46,120 nt of DNA from Nitrososphaeria archaeon (GTDB taxonomy: Archaea > Thermoproteota > Nitrososphaeria > Nitrososphaerales > JANXEG01), in the NCBI GenBank assembly GCA_029775915.1, contig JARVKA010000010.1, positions 1-46,120 of the forward strand. The letters run 5' to 3'. Numbering within the stretch: position 1 is the stretch's first letter; each line of letters starts with the position of its first letter. The notes under the pieces were generated by a model, which worked only from the letters and a program-made list of their open reading frames with translations, did not search any database and was not told the DNA's origin. A program made the translations under genes and the position numbers. Of the stretch, positions 8,543-16,558 are shown piece by piece.

Positions 8543-8725
8543 TCCATCCATAGAATTAAAAATGAAGTGATATTGTAATCGAATCCCTATTTTTCATGGT
8601 TATATAAAAGCGATTTTAACTCTTTACAATGAAAAATTATTATCCTTGGTAAGCCCGATAATGGAATCACAAATTGAGACTCTGCCACTTAAGCTTTAAT
8701 ATATCCCACTAAACTATTCTTCCTT

Positions 8726-10072
8726 TTAAATCATCTCAGCAAGCTTAATTACAATCTTCACAACATCAATAGCAGTTTTACCTAAAATGGTAATCATAGG
8801 CTCTTTTCCATAATCGCCCGTGTGATAAATTACATCAGGCACTTTACCTATACTACGTATAGCTTGTTCAGCACCCCAAGCTGTACTCAATCCTTCCACA
8901 CTCTTAATCTCAGGAGGCTCTAGCTTTCGATCATAATATGAAATGCTCAATCCAATTTTTTTACAAGCCTCTATAATTTCCTCAGAGTATTTAATATTCA
9001 TACCAGCTCTAATTGATGAATTATGCTTCATTGCTGTGAGGATAGTCTTCGCTACATGGGATGAAGCTCCAAATTCAGGTGGCATAGATGCTTTCACACC
9101 ACTATCAAATTTAACAATACGCCCAGGTATTGCTGCCACATCCTCTATGCTAATTGCATAAGGCAAAGAAAAAACTAAATTGCTTTGTGATTCAGGTATG
9201 AGCTTTTTAACATTTGAATTTGCTTCCAGTAATTTAATCGCTTCTTTAATATTTTTTATCACAAAGTATCTCTCACTATCATTTATCAATTTTGCCATAG
9301 GATTTACTGGTCCTTTCCCTCTACCAACATGAAATCCAAACTTTATTGAGTAAAATACGAAATTCTTCGCACATTCAACCGCCTCATCCACACTCAATCC
9401 TTTAGCCAATAAAGCAGCTATAGCTGAAGCGAAGCAACAGCCCGTACCATGGGTAGTATCACTATCCAATCTTTCTCCAAAATACCTTTTTACCTCACCT
9501 TTATAATACAAAATATCTACAACTTTACCATTTGTTAATAAATGGCCACCTTTAACAACAACCGCTTGAGGACCAAACTCAGCTATCTTTTTTGCTGCGA
9601 TCTCAGCATCATTTAAACTCTCAATCTTCATATTGGCTAAAACTTCAGCCTCCATGCGATTTGGTGTTACAACGATCGCTAAGGGAAGAAGCTTTTCAAT
9701 TAAAGCATTTATAGCATCGTCTCTAAGAAGCTTCGCCCCACTCTTCGCTACCATAACTGGATCGACTACAACTGGTAATTGATACTCTAAAATTTTATCA
9801 GCTACAAGATTAATCACTTCCTCTTTATGAAGCATACCAGTCTTCACAATATCTACTCCAATATCCTCCACTACTGCCTCAATTTGAGCTTTAATAATAT
9901 CTAATGGAACATCGTGAATCGCAGTAACACTTACCGTATTTTGAGCTGTAATCGCGGTTATTACACTCATTCCATGAATACCAAAAGCAGCGAAAGTTTT
10001 AAGATCGGCTTGAATACCAGCACCTCCACCAGAATCAGAACCAGCAATCGTTAAGGCACGAATAGGCTTCAT
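8726..10072 (-). CDS. thiDN: Bifunctional HMP kinase/HMP-P kinase - thiamine-phosphate synthase (ThiD-ThiN fusion)
   Basis: Thiamine biosynthesis enzyme of 448 residues. Residues 1-260 are ThiD: the IAGSDSGGGAGIQAD substrate loop at about 10-24, VVDPVMVAKSG near 120 and the anion-hole motif DTTHGTGCCFASAIAA near 205. Residues about 275-448 are ThiN, the archaeal thiamine-phosphate synthase that replaces ThiE. This fusion is standard in many archaea. The ATG at 10072 is the natural start. The 5' region is long and contains a structured element (10165-10228). The cofactor made here is needed by the E1 alpha/beta pair encoded at 34.4-36.4 kb. Confidence 0.95.
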   Translation of the reverse strand: MKPIRALTIAGSDSGGGAGIQADLKTFAAFGIHGMSVITAITAQNTVSVTAIHDVPLDIIKAQIEAVVEDIGVDIVKTGMLHKEEVINLVADKILEYQLPVVVDPVMVAKSGAKLLRDDAINALIEKLLPLAIVVTPNRMEAEVLANMKIESLNDAEIAAKKIAEFGPQAVVVKGGHLLTNGKVVDILYYKGEVKRYFGERLDSDTTHGTGCCFASAIAALLAKGLSVDEAVECAKNFVFYSIKFGFHVGRGKGPVNPMAKLINDSERYFVIKNIKEAIKLLEANSNVKKLIPESQSNLVFSLPYAISIEDVAAIPGRIVKFDSGVKASMPPEFGASSHVAKTILTAMKHNSSIRAGMNIKYSEEIIEACKKIGLSISYYDRKLEPPEIKSVEGLSTAWGAEQAIRSIGKVPDVIYHTGDYGKEPMITILGKTAIDVVKIVIKLAEMI

Positions 10073-10164
10073 AATCCAATTGAGTGCATAATCATAATAA
10101 ATATTTTACTTAATCGAGGAGTTAAATCTTGATATTTTAAGATTCATTTTATGAGGTAAAAATA

Positions 10165-10228
10165 AATCTCAGTTAAGCCGTGTTCATCATCAGTTAAAAC
10201 TTCAGTGCAGGTCAGACTCAGCACGGTT
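10165..10228 (-). ncRNA. Candidate C/D box sRNA (or thiDN leader element)
   Basis: On the minus strand, the order is GTGCTGA (a C-box with one mismatch), 12 nt, CTGA (D'), 11 nt, ATGATGA (a perfect C'), 11 nt, CTGA (D, 10172-10169). The two guide spacers are close to the 12 nt expected of archaeal dual-guide sRNAs. I could not assign rRNA targets. The C-box mismatch falls on a base of the sheared pairs, which weakens the case. CCGTG/CACGG within the element can also pair, so an untranslated leader structure of thiDN, whose start is about 100 bp downstream, is the alternative. The remainder of the 497-bp gap holds repeat copy 2 and the symporter promoter. Confidence 0.42.
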
Positions 10229-10308
10229 ATTATTAAATATTAAATCCCGCTTTAAATTCTTTTTGGAAAGTTATCTTGATTTTTAAGAATAAAATAATTC
10301 ACTCAGTA

Positions 10309-10374
10309 TTAAATTTGGTGTAAGTGTGCAAAGAAAAAATTATTTTTTCCAAAAAAATCTAACACTAAATTTAA
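10309..10374. repeat. Dispersed near-palindromic repeat, copy 2
   Basis: A 66-bp element bounded by TTAAATTTGGTGT and ACACTAAATTTAA (12 of 13 complementary), with a perfect inner palindrome GAAAAAATTATTTTTTC. The same layout occurs at 612-670 in inverted orientation and at 31128-31182 in the same orientation. It has no coding capacity and lies between thiDN and the symporter genes. Confidence 0.7.
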
Positions 10375-10535
10375 CACAATCTTTACCACAAACCATTATT
10401 TAATTTTATAATTTAACTAATGGAATGCTGATCATTAGTTAGCAAATCTTTTCTCAAATCTCCCTCCATTTATTTACAGCTATGAAAATATAATTTACAA
10501 AGATGTGATGCATAAATGCGTGATTTACAAAACTC

Positions 10536-10543
10536 TTATAAAC
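10536..10543 (+). promoter_or_regulatory. TATA-like box for the symporter operon
   Basis: TTATAAAC lies about 27-34 bp upstream of the first ATG (10570), so the transcript is probably almost leaderless. Confidence 0.45.
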
Positions 10544-10569
10544 CAATTCCAAGAATTTGAAATAAGAAA

Positions 10570-10785
10570 ATGGAGCAAAATATTTTGAATGAGCAAAGAT
10601 ATAAAGAAAGGAGGCATAAATTATGGCTTATTTTATTTCTCATAATCGTTATAATTGACTTTTTAATACCATACACTATATTGAAGGATATTGCAAGCTT
10701 TTACGCTTCATATATGTTTTGGACTATTTTAACGATTGTTACTATCATTCTCGGTTACGTATACTTATCGAGTTGGAGGGAGTAA
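10570..10785 (+). CDS. Small two-helix membrane protein, symporter partner (DUF3311-like)
   Basis: 71 residues: a charged N-terminus (ERRHKLW) followed by two predicted membrane helices at about 19-38 and 46-66, ending in WRE. Proteins of this size and shape (DUF3311/DUF485/YhdT-like) are commonly encoded directly before sodium:solute symporters. Here the TAA is followed after 1 nt by the symporter ATG, so the pairing is tight. I infer an accessory subunit or assembly factor. The exact family is not certain from the sequence alone. Confidence 0.75.
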   Translation: MEQNILNEQRYKERRHKLWLILFLIIVIIDFLIPYTILKDIASFYASYMFWTILTIVTIILGYVYLSSWRE

Positions 10786-10786
10786 T

Positions 10787-12250
10787 ATGCCTATTCATCC
10801 ATTTTTGATATATAGTGCAATAATTGTATGGTTCTCAATTGGATGTGTTTTATCACATTATGCACGTAAGCGTATGGGGTTTGGGGTTGCTGAATATTTT
10901 ATAGGGAATAGAAAAATTACCACATTACCATCAGCCATGACTTATGCTGCAACCACTTATAGTGCATTTATGATGGTTGGGTTGGTAGGATTAACCTACA
11001 CTCTCGGTTCTTCAACACTCGGATTTGAGTTAACTTATTTAATAGGCACGGTAATGCTCTTATTATGCTTCGCCCCAAGAATATGGATCGCTGGTAAAAA
11101 ATATGGTTATATTACACCAACTGAATTATTAGCTAAGAGATTTGAGAATGTTTGGGTTGGTGTAGTTGGTACAATTATTTGTGCAATAATGATAATCCCT
11201 TACTCATCAGTGCAATATATGGGTATAGGTTATCTCGTAGAGGAGCTTTCAGGAGGTAATGTGCCATTTATTATCGGTGCATTAATAGTGATGATAAGCG
11301 TTTTTATTTACGCTTATTGGGCTGGTATGAGATCTGTAGCATGGACGGATGTTTTACAAGGCTTTATAATGCTCACAACATCTATCTTTCTATTATTTTA
11401 TATTGTGTATAACTTCTTTGGAGGATGGGAAAGGTATGTAAATAATGTTGTAACGATTATACCAGATCACTTAAAGGTAAGGTGGGGCTTTACATCATAC
11501 ATTAGTCTTACAATCCCATGGTTCTTTTTTGCTATCTCAAACCCACAAGTATTTCAAAGATGTTATATACCAAAAAGCGTTACAACGCTTAAAAGAATGA
11601 TATGGGGATTCACTATATTTGGCTTTATATATACAATTATTTGTACACAACTCGGATTTATGGCAAAATTAATAATACCAGAATTAAAGGTTGCAGATCG
11701 AGCAATGCCAGTATTACTCACAAAGGTTCCAGATATTATTGCATTGGTAGTATTGGTAGGGATTCTTGCAGCTGCAGTCTCTACCTTAAACTCTATTATC
11801 TTAACATTATGCTCAATGTGTGGTAGAGATATTTTAAAAGCGTTAAAGCCCAATATATCTGAAGGTAAAGAGTTGCTTATTGGGAAGATTTTAATCCCCA
11901 TATTCTCCATAATATGCTTCTCTTTTGCAATGTTAAGGCCAGGATTGATTGCAATTCTCTCAGCTATGTCTTCTGGAGGTATGTTAATGCTTGTACCAAC
12001 TATATTCGCAACCTTCTTTTGGAAGCGTGCTACCGCTATAGGTGCTTTAAGTAGCATGATTGTAGGTGCGATACTCGTAGGGATTGGGTATATCTTTGGC
12101 ATAAATCCATTTGGTTATTCAATGACTATTTGGGGCCTTATTATTGCAACGATTTTGATCATAGTGATTAGCTATTTAACAAAGCCACCAAAAATAGCTA
12201 ATGAGTTTATAAATTATGTGAATGAAAAGATCAAAGAGTATAATATGTGA
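10787..12250 (+). CDS. Sodium:solute symporter (SSS family)
   Basis: A 487-residue integral membrane transporter with about 12-13 hydrophobic segments. I chose ATG 10787, where the protein begins MPIHPFLIYSAI. A GGAGGGAG Shine-Dalgarno sits just upstream, and the longer in-frame extension lies inside the small partner gene. An early MTYAATTYSAFMMVGLVGL stretch corresponds to the unwound TM1 of the LeuT-like fold, and WTDVLQGFIML matches the conserved SSS segment. The substrate cannot be read from sequence; PanF, PutP and mono-carboxylate carriers are all possible. The ATGTGA at its end overlaps the nitroreductase start, implying one operon. Confidence 0.88.
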   Translation: MPIHPFLIYSAIIVWFSIGCVLSHYARKRMGFGVAEYFIGNRKITTLPSAMTYAATTYSAFMMVGLVGLTYTLGSSTLGFELTYLIGTVMLLLCFAPRIWIAGKKYGYITPTELLAKRFENVWVGVVGTIICAIMIIPYSSVQYMGIGYLVEELSGGNVPFIIGALIVMISVFIYAYWAGMRSVAWTDVLQGFIMLTTSIFLLFYIVYNFFGGWERYVNNVVTIIPDHLKVRWGFTSYISLTIPWFFFAISNPQVFQRCYIPKSVTTLKRMIWGFTIFGFIYTIICTQLGFMAKLIIPELKVADRAMPVLLTKVPDIIALVVLVGILAAAVSTLNSIILTLCSMCGRDILKALKPNISEGKELLIGKILIPIFSIICFSFAMLRPGLIAILSAMSSGGMLMLVPTIFATFFWKRATAIGALSSMIVGAILVGIGYIFGINPFGYSMTIWGLIIATILIIVISYLTKPPKIANEFINYVNEKIKEYNM

Positions 12251-13038
12251 ATATAACTGTTAAAAAGTTAATTACTCGCTATATTCTTATATTTATTATG
12301 TTTCAGCTACGTAGAAAGTTATTAAAGTATATTATTGCTTTATCTTTAGGCATTTTTGGGAGTTTTTTCATCGTTAAGAGCTTTTTAAATTCAATTACGA
12401 AAAAGCATAATAGTGTTCAATATTCCCAAATACCTCTTGTGGGTGTGATTAAATTACCAGAGGTTAAACTTAAAAGTGATTGTTCAATTGAAGAAGCATT
12501 ATTAAAAAGAAGGTCTGTAAGAGATTATAAAGATGAACCATTAACACTTCAAGAAGTCTCCCAATTACTTTGGGCAGCTCAAGGAATTACAGATCCTAGA
12601 GGTTTTAGAACTGCACCATCAGCTGGTGCAACATACCCACTTGAATTATACGTTGTAGTTGGTAATGTAGAAGGGCTTGAAAAAGGCGTTTATAAATATA
12701 ATCCTTATGAGAATAAGATTGTAAAAATTTTAGATGGGGATAAGAGGCGTGAGTTAGCTGTAGCCGCTTTATATCAAGAATGGGTTGAAAAATGTGCTAT
12801 AAATTTGGTATTTACAGCAGTTTATGAGAGAACAACATCAAGGTATGGTGGGAGAGGTAGGGTTAGATATGTGCATATGGAGGTTGGACATGCTGCACAA
12901 AATGTATATTTACAAGCGGTATCATTGAAACTCGGAACTGTGGTTATTGGAGCTTTTTATGATGATCAAGTAAAAAAGATTTTGAATTTACCAGATAATG
13001 AAGAACCACTTTATATACAATCGATTGGTAGATTGTGA
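12247..13038 (+). CDS. Membrane-anchored SagB-type nitroreductase
   Basis: A 263-residue FMN-dependent nitroreductase-fold protein. A hydrophobic segment at about 28-46 (KYIIALSLGIFGSFFIV) predicts an N-terminal membrane anchor, with the catalytic domain outside or at the membrane face. The SRSVRDY-type motif appears as RRSVRDYKDEPLTLQEVSQLLWAA, then APSAGATYPLELYVV (SagB hallmark) and the C-terminal GAFYDDQVKKILNLP. GTG 12247 overlaps the symporter stop. ATG 12298 (MFQLRRK) is an equally good start that keeps the anchor. Stand-alone archaeal SagB-like proteins are common and their substrates are mostly unknown. No thiazole/oxazole peptide genes are nearby. Confidence 0.85.
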   Translation: MNITVKKLITRYILIFIMFQLRRKLLKYIIALSLGIFGSFFIVKSFLNSITKKHNSVQYSQIPLVGVIKLPEVKLKSDCSIEEALLKRRSVRDYKDEPLTLQEVSQLLWAAQGITDPRGFRTAPSAGATYPLELYVVVGNVEGLEKGVYKYNPYENKIVKILDGDKRRELAVAALYQEWVEKCAINLVFTAVYERTTSRYGGRGRVRYVHMEVGHAAQNVYLQAVSLKLGTVVIGAFYDDQVKKILNLPDNEEPLYIQSIGRL

Positions 13039-13074
13039 ATCAAAATTATTTTAAAAAAATAAATGGGATTGGTT

Positions 13075-14679
13075 TTATTGCCTTTGATATGGTATATACT
13101 CTGGTAATGTAATGGATAAGCTACTGTGATATTGTGAGAATTTTTCTGTTTTCAACCAGCTATAACTTATAGCTAATGAGTAAAGATTGAGTGTTGATGG
13201 TGATACTATATTTACTCTCTCCTCACTCATATCGAATGATGGATACATTAAATCACCTTTAACATCGCTATGCTCCAATCCTAACGCATGACCGAATTCA
13301 TGAGCTACAAGATTCTCTATACCGATTGTATTAAGCCCTCTTACACCAATAATTATATCAACTGATCGTATAGCGTAATTTTCACCAACCTTTTTGAAAG
13401 ATAAGCGTGTAGAACCAAGCACATAACTTGGTGCTATTTTGTGATAATAAGTGATTGTTATATCCGGTGGTGTTTTTATTAATGTTTCATTCACACCTTG
13501 CACATATATAATGAAGTTTATTTTACTTAACCAAGGATAATCTGGTAATGTATCATTATTCCAATCTTGTGTGGAGAACCATATTAATGATGCTTTCCAA
13601 CGATCGATAGCCTTTCTTCCAGCTGATACCTCATTAGAGTTAGGGGAGTATACGTTTGGCTTTATCAATATGGTTATTGTTGTATGATCCCATACCGCTG
13701 CTCCTTTATTTGGAGCATTTGCAAGGTTTTGTTTTAAAGCTAATCTTTCAACCTTTGGCTGCTCTTTTGGTATATGACTTTTCTTAGTGATAGCCTTTAA
13801 GATATCTTGGAGAATTTCACGAGCTTCTTTTATATCATTTAATGCACCTTTTTTATCCCCACTTAAAAGTTTACTCTTAGCACTCTCAATTAACCCTTTA
13901 GCATTATCAAGCATCTTCATTAATTCACTTACATCAACCTTTTCCTTTGCTAATCTTTCGATTAAATTCCTTATATTATCTAATAACTTTTCAATACCTT
14001 TGAAGAAACTCTCAATTCGCCAACTTACAATCCAATCCTCAATAAGCCTTAAAGCTCTTAATGCTTCCTCAATATCTTTATTCGCTTTACCAAGTAATTG
14101 TGCAGCAGTCGATACATTTTTATTCTTAATTGCTTCTCTAGCTTCATTTAAATTCTTTTGAGCCTCTGTTAAATTCCCTTTAACCCAATCGATATACTTT
14201 TTATTCTCTTGGGTCTCCTTTATATTTGCTATAACATCATTAATTCTCTCAATTCTCTCTTCTATTCGCTCTATCGCTTCTAAAATACCCTTGCCTTTCT
14301 CTTCTTCATCCTCTTTTAATGGTGTAGTAAGAGTTTTAATCGCATTTCTAAATCTCTCTTGAGCACTTCTCGCTTTTTCAAAAGCTAAATTATACTCGCC
14401 TTTTTCCAAGTAATCCTTAGCTTCTTTAAGTAATGCTTCACCTTCACCAATTATTTCATTAGCTTTTGTAGTATCTATACCCCTCTCTTTCACAAGATCT
14501 CTAAAATTTATAGTTATTTCGTATGCATGTTGAGCAATTTCAATAAACTTCTCAGCTTTTACTCGCTCTTCTACTATTACTTGCCCTTGCCATGTTGCAT
14601 ATACTGAGAAAGGTATTGGAATTGATACGATTAAAAGGGTTAATAATAAAAATCCTAAAGGCTTGCGCACATTTATCAC
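13075..14679 (-). CDS. Secreted coiled-coil metzincin-like metalloprotease
   Basis: A 534-residue exported protein. Residues 1-28 are a clear signal peptide ending near VYA. Residues about 40-300 are highly charged, heptad-like helix with repeated EARE/AKE blocks, predicted coiled coil. The C-terminal domain carries the metzincin zinc site HEFGHALGLEH (460-470) followed by a Met-turn, GDLMYP, as in matrixins (M10). All three histidines and the Glu are present, so activity is expected. Proteolysis would occur outside the cell, perhaps at the S-layer. It is downstream of, and same-strand with, the membrane winged-helix protein, separated by a 40-bp imperfect palindrome. The start ATG 14679 fits the signal peptide. 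Confidence 0.87.
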   Translation of the reverse strand: MINVRKPLGFLLLTLLIVSIPIPFSVYATWQGQVIVEERVKAEKFIEIAQHAYEITINFRDLVKERGIDTTKANEIIGEGEALLKEAKDYLEKGEYNLAFEKARSAQERFRNAIKTLTTPLKEDEEEKGKGILEAIERIEERIERINDVIANIKETQENKKYIDWVKGNLTEAQKNLNEAREAIKNKNVSTAAQLLGKANKDIEEALRALRLIEDWIVSWRIESFFKGIEKLLDNIRNLIERLAKEKVDVSELMKMLDNAKGLIESAKSKLLSGDKKGALNDIKEAREILQDILKAITKKSHIPKEQPKVERLALKQNLANAPNKGAAVWDHTTITILIKPNVYSPNSNEVSAGRKAIDRWKASLIWFSTQDWNNDTLPDYPWLSKINFIIYVQGVNETLIKTPPDITITYYHKIAPSYVLGSTRLSFKKVGENYAIRSVDIIIGVRGLNTIGIENLVAHEFGHALGLEHSDVKGDLMYPSFDMSEERVNIVSPSTLNLYSLAISYSWLKTEKFSQYHSSLSITLPEYIPYQRQ

Positions 14680-14717
14680 CGCACTTTATAATGTTGCATA
14701 TTTTAATAAGGGACACT

Positions 14718-14757
14718 ATTGAACGATTATTCCAAAATTATGGAACGCTCGTTCAAT
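14718..14757. promoter_or_regulatory. 40-bp imperfect palindrome between the membrane HTH gene and the metalloprotease gene
   Basis: Two 17-bp arms, ATTGAACGATTATTCCA and TGGAACGCTCGTTCAAT, are separated by AAATTA and match at 14 of 17 positions. It starts directly after the stop of the 14759-15658 gene and ends about 39 bp before the protease start. It could be an operator, an attenuator hairpin or a terminator. The lack of a T-run on the minus-strand side argues mildly against a terminator. Confidence 0.5.
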
Positions 14758-14758
14758 A

Positions 14759-15658
14759 TTACCATACTTTTCTCAATAACTCTACCTCATTTTGAATACC
14801 AACTTTATTAACTCTCACATAACCCATTCTTTCCAATCTCCTAACTAAACGCCATGTAGATGATTTTGGTAATAAAAATCTTTGTCTCAATTCTGCTTCT
14901 AAAACTTTACCGCCCCTTTCAGCTATAAATTGAAGAACTTCTTTATCTTCAAGCCTTAAACCCATAGATTTGCCTCTCCTCTTCACCAATAATAAACCAC
15001 TTATGAATGCTAAAATAATTATAATAATGGCCACATATTCGATGGGAAATTTAATAAATGGTTGAGTTGGTTTTGCCTCTTCAATCGTTTTAGGCGGGGT
15101 TGTTAAAGGTGATGTTGGTGATGATGGCATAATTGGTGGTGATGGAATTATTAATGGAAACACGTAACTAATTTCCCAAAAGCCTGAAGGTACACTGAGA
15201 ATAATTTTATTATCTTTAGTTGTTATTGATGATGGTAAATTATTGAGATAAATGATATTTGATTGATCTGGTAAAGTTATCTTCACTTCATAAGGCGTGA
15301 TAAGCTTAAGAGTCCAAATATTACCATCTTTTTGTGTTAATGTTGATGTGAAATAATCTAAAGTAACCTTTGATGCGCCCAATGTATTAATGGTAATATT
15401 TTGTTTTTCTATCACATAATTAAGTGGCATATTATTCCCATCCAATACAATTAGATTCTCTACAGAAGGTGATAAAAGAGGTATGGAGATGGATGCAAGA
15501 GTTTCGTTAACATCTAAATTTTGTATTACATGAGCTACACCATCACGAAAGATTATGATTTCTGTAGATGAGATTGAATAAAGTTGTTGAGCATAAACTT
15601 TGGGAGATAAGGTTATTAATAATAAAATGATTATAAGCAAATGGGAGTTAAATCTCAA
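14759..15658 (-). CDS. Membrane-anchored protein with cytoplasmic winged helix
   Basis: 299 residues. The N-terminal signal peptide (1-23, ending VYA) is followed by an extracellular beta-rich domain (about 25-170), a Pro/Ser/Thr-rich linker (about 172-197), one membrane helix (about 208-226) and a C-terminal winged helix (about 237-299, with EAELRQRFLLPKSSTWRLVRRLERMGY). This one-pass architecture lets an outside domain couple to a DNA-binding domain and recurs in archaea. It precedes the secreted metalloprotease on the same strand, with a palindrome between them. I infer a sensor-regulator or autoregulated surface protein, but no ligand or target is shown. Confidence 0.78.
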   Translation of the reverse strand: MRFNSHLLIIILLLITLSPKVYAQQLYSISSTEIIIFRDGVAHVIQNLDVNETLASISIPLLSPSVENLIVLDGNNMPLNYVIEKQNITINTLGASKVTLDYFTSTLTQKDGNIWTLKLITPYEVKITLPDQSNIIYLNNLPSSITTKDNKIILSVPSGFWEISYVFPLIIPSPPIMPSSPTSPLTTPPKTIEEAKPTQPFIKFPIEYVAIIIIILAFISGLLLVKRRGKSMGLRLEDKEVLQFIAERGGKVLEAELRQRFLLPKSSTWRLVRRLERMGYVRVNKVGIQNEVELLRKVW

Positions 15659-15715
15659 TACAGTTTAATTAATTCTAAATTAAGGATATAATTTTTACTA
15701 AAAGTGGCAAAAACT

Positions 15716-16015
15716 TTATTTAATTAACTGTAAGGATGAAAGGCCTATCGCTATTAATAGTAATACCCAACCGAGTATCAAAATAGTTTTTATAATTCTT
15801 TTACCTATGGTAACGAACTCAAGTAGAAGATAAAGAGCTGTTAATGAGATAAGAAGGCTAAGCGCATCAGAGTATATATCAGCAGTTTTTGGTGCAGCTT
15901 TGAATAATGTGTTTGTAAGTATATTTCCAATAAAGGATCTTAAAAGGTCATAAGCCGTTCTTAAAAATACTAATCCATCTCTCAAAATATCAAAGCTTAA
16001 GGAGATTTGGAGCAT
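15716..16015 (-). CDS. Small hydrophobic membrane protein, unknown
   Basis: 99 residues with two strong predicted membrane helices at about 48-64 (LSLLISLTALYLLLEFV) and 76-96 (ILILGWVLLLIAIGLSSLQL), preceded by an amphipathic N-terminal half. I do not recognise a family. It lies 57 bp upstream of, and reads in the same direction as, the membrane winged-helix gene, so it may belong to the same unit. ATG 16015 is the first usable start. Confidence 0.6.
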   Translation of the reverse strand: MLQISLSFDILRDGLVFLRTAYDLLRSFIGNILTNTLFKAAPKTADIYSDALSLLISLTALYLLLEFVTIGKRIIKTILILGWVLLLIAIGLSSLQLIK

Positions 16016-16136
16016 TTATATGTTATAAAACTTATGGTATTAATAAAGATTGTGAATTTGAATTATTGCAAATGAATCATTATCGAATCGATTTATCGTC
16101 AAGTATAAAAATTCTAATATCCTAAAAATAAAAGGG

Positions 16137-16553
16137 TTGGAACTTAAAGATTTGGTTTTAAAGTTAAAAGATTTAGCTACCCAATTTTATCAAAACTGCC
16201 CTTACTTTAATGAAGATAAGTTGAAAATGAATTACGGGATATTTAAAGAGCATTTCGGTAAAGAAAGGGTTATGATTTTTTATCGTTGTGCAAATCCTGA
16301 AACATCTTATAAATGCATCTCAATAATATTCAATATTGGTAAAATCATTCGTGAAATTGAATTTAAGTATCCAAGTATGGTTAGAGATGCCACAATCGAT
16401 TATTATGAGTCAAAAGGTTTGAAAGGTTTTGGTTTGAGTATAGGTGCGGAGCAATTAATAAGAGAGTTAGCTACTACATTTTGTGATACATTCCCTTCAA
16501 TTGTAGATAGAGCTTCAAACTTAGCTGAGATTATAATGAAGAAATATCGTTAA
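16137..16553 (+). CDS. Conserved-looking protein of unknown function upstream of sir2
   Basis: 138 residues, soluble, mixed alpha/beta; not recognised. It has three Cys residues without a CxxC pair and a helical C-terminus (ASNLAEIIMKKYR). The start is TTG at 16137 behind AAAAGGG, with a possible TATA-like TATAAAAATTC about 25-30 bp upstream. It ends 5 bp before the sirtuin gene, so the two are probably co-expressed. The codon use looks like its neighbours, and the length and spacing argue for a real gene. Confidence 0.62.
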   Translation: MELKDLVLKLKDLATQFYQNCPYFNEDKLKMNYGIFKEHFGKERVMIFYRCANPETSYKCISIIFNIGKIIREIEFKYPSMVRDATIDYYESKGLKGFGLSIGAEQLIRELATTFCDTFPSIVDRASNLAEIIMKKYR

Positions 16554-16558
16554 GATTT

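Noticed and set aside
10073-10240. TPP riboswitch upstream of thiDN
   Set aside because: CTGAG occurs on the right strand, but the other invariant parts of the THI element (GAACCTGA, GCG-AGGGA) are absent.
13787-14161. Open frame of 124 codons opposite the coiled-coil region
   Set aside because: It is a mirror of the low-complexity coiled-coil coding sequence, has no recognisable domain and lies fully within a well supported gene. Other opposite-strand frames (for example 11563-12102, 6234-6605) were rejected for the same reason.
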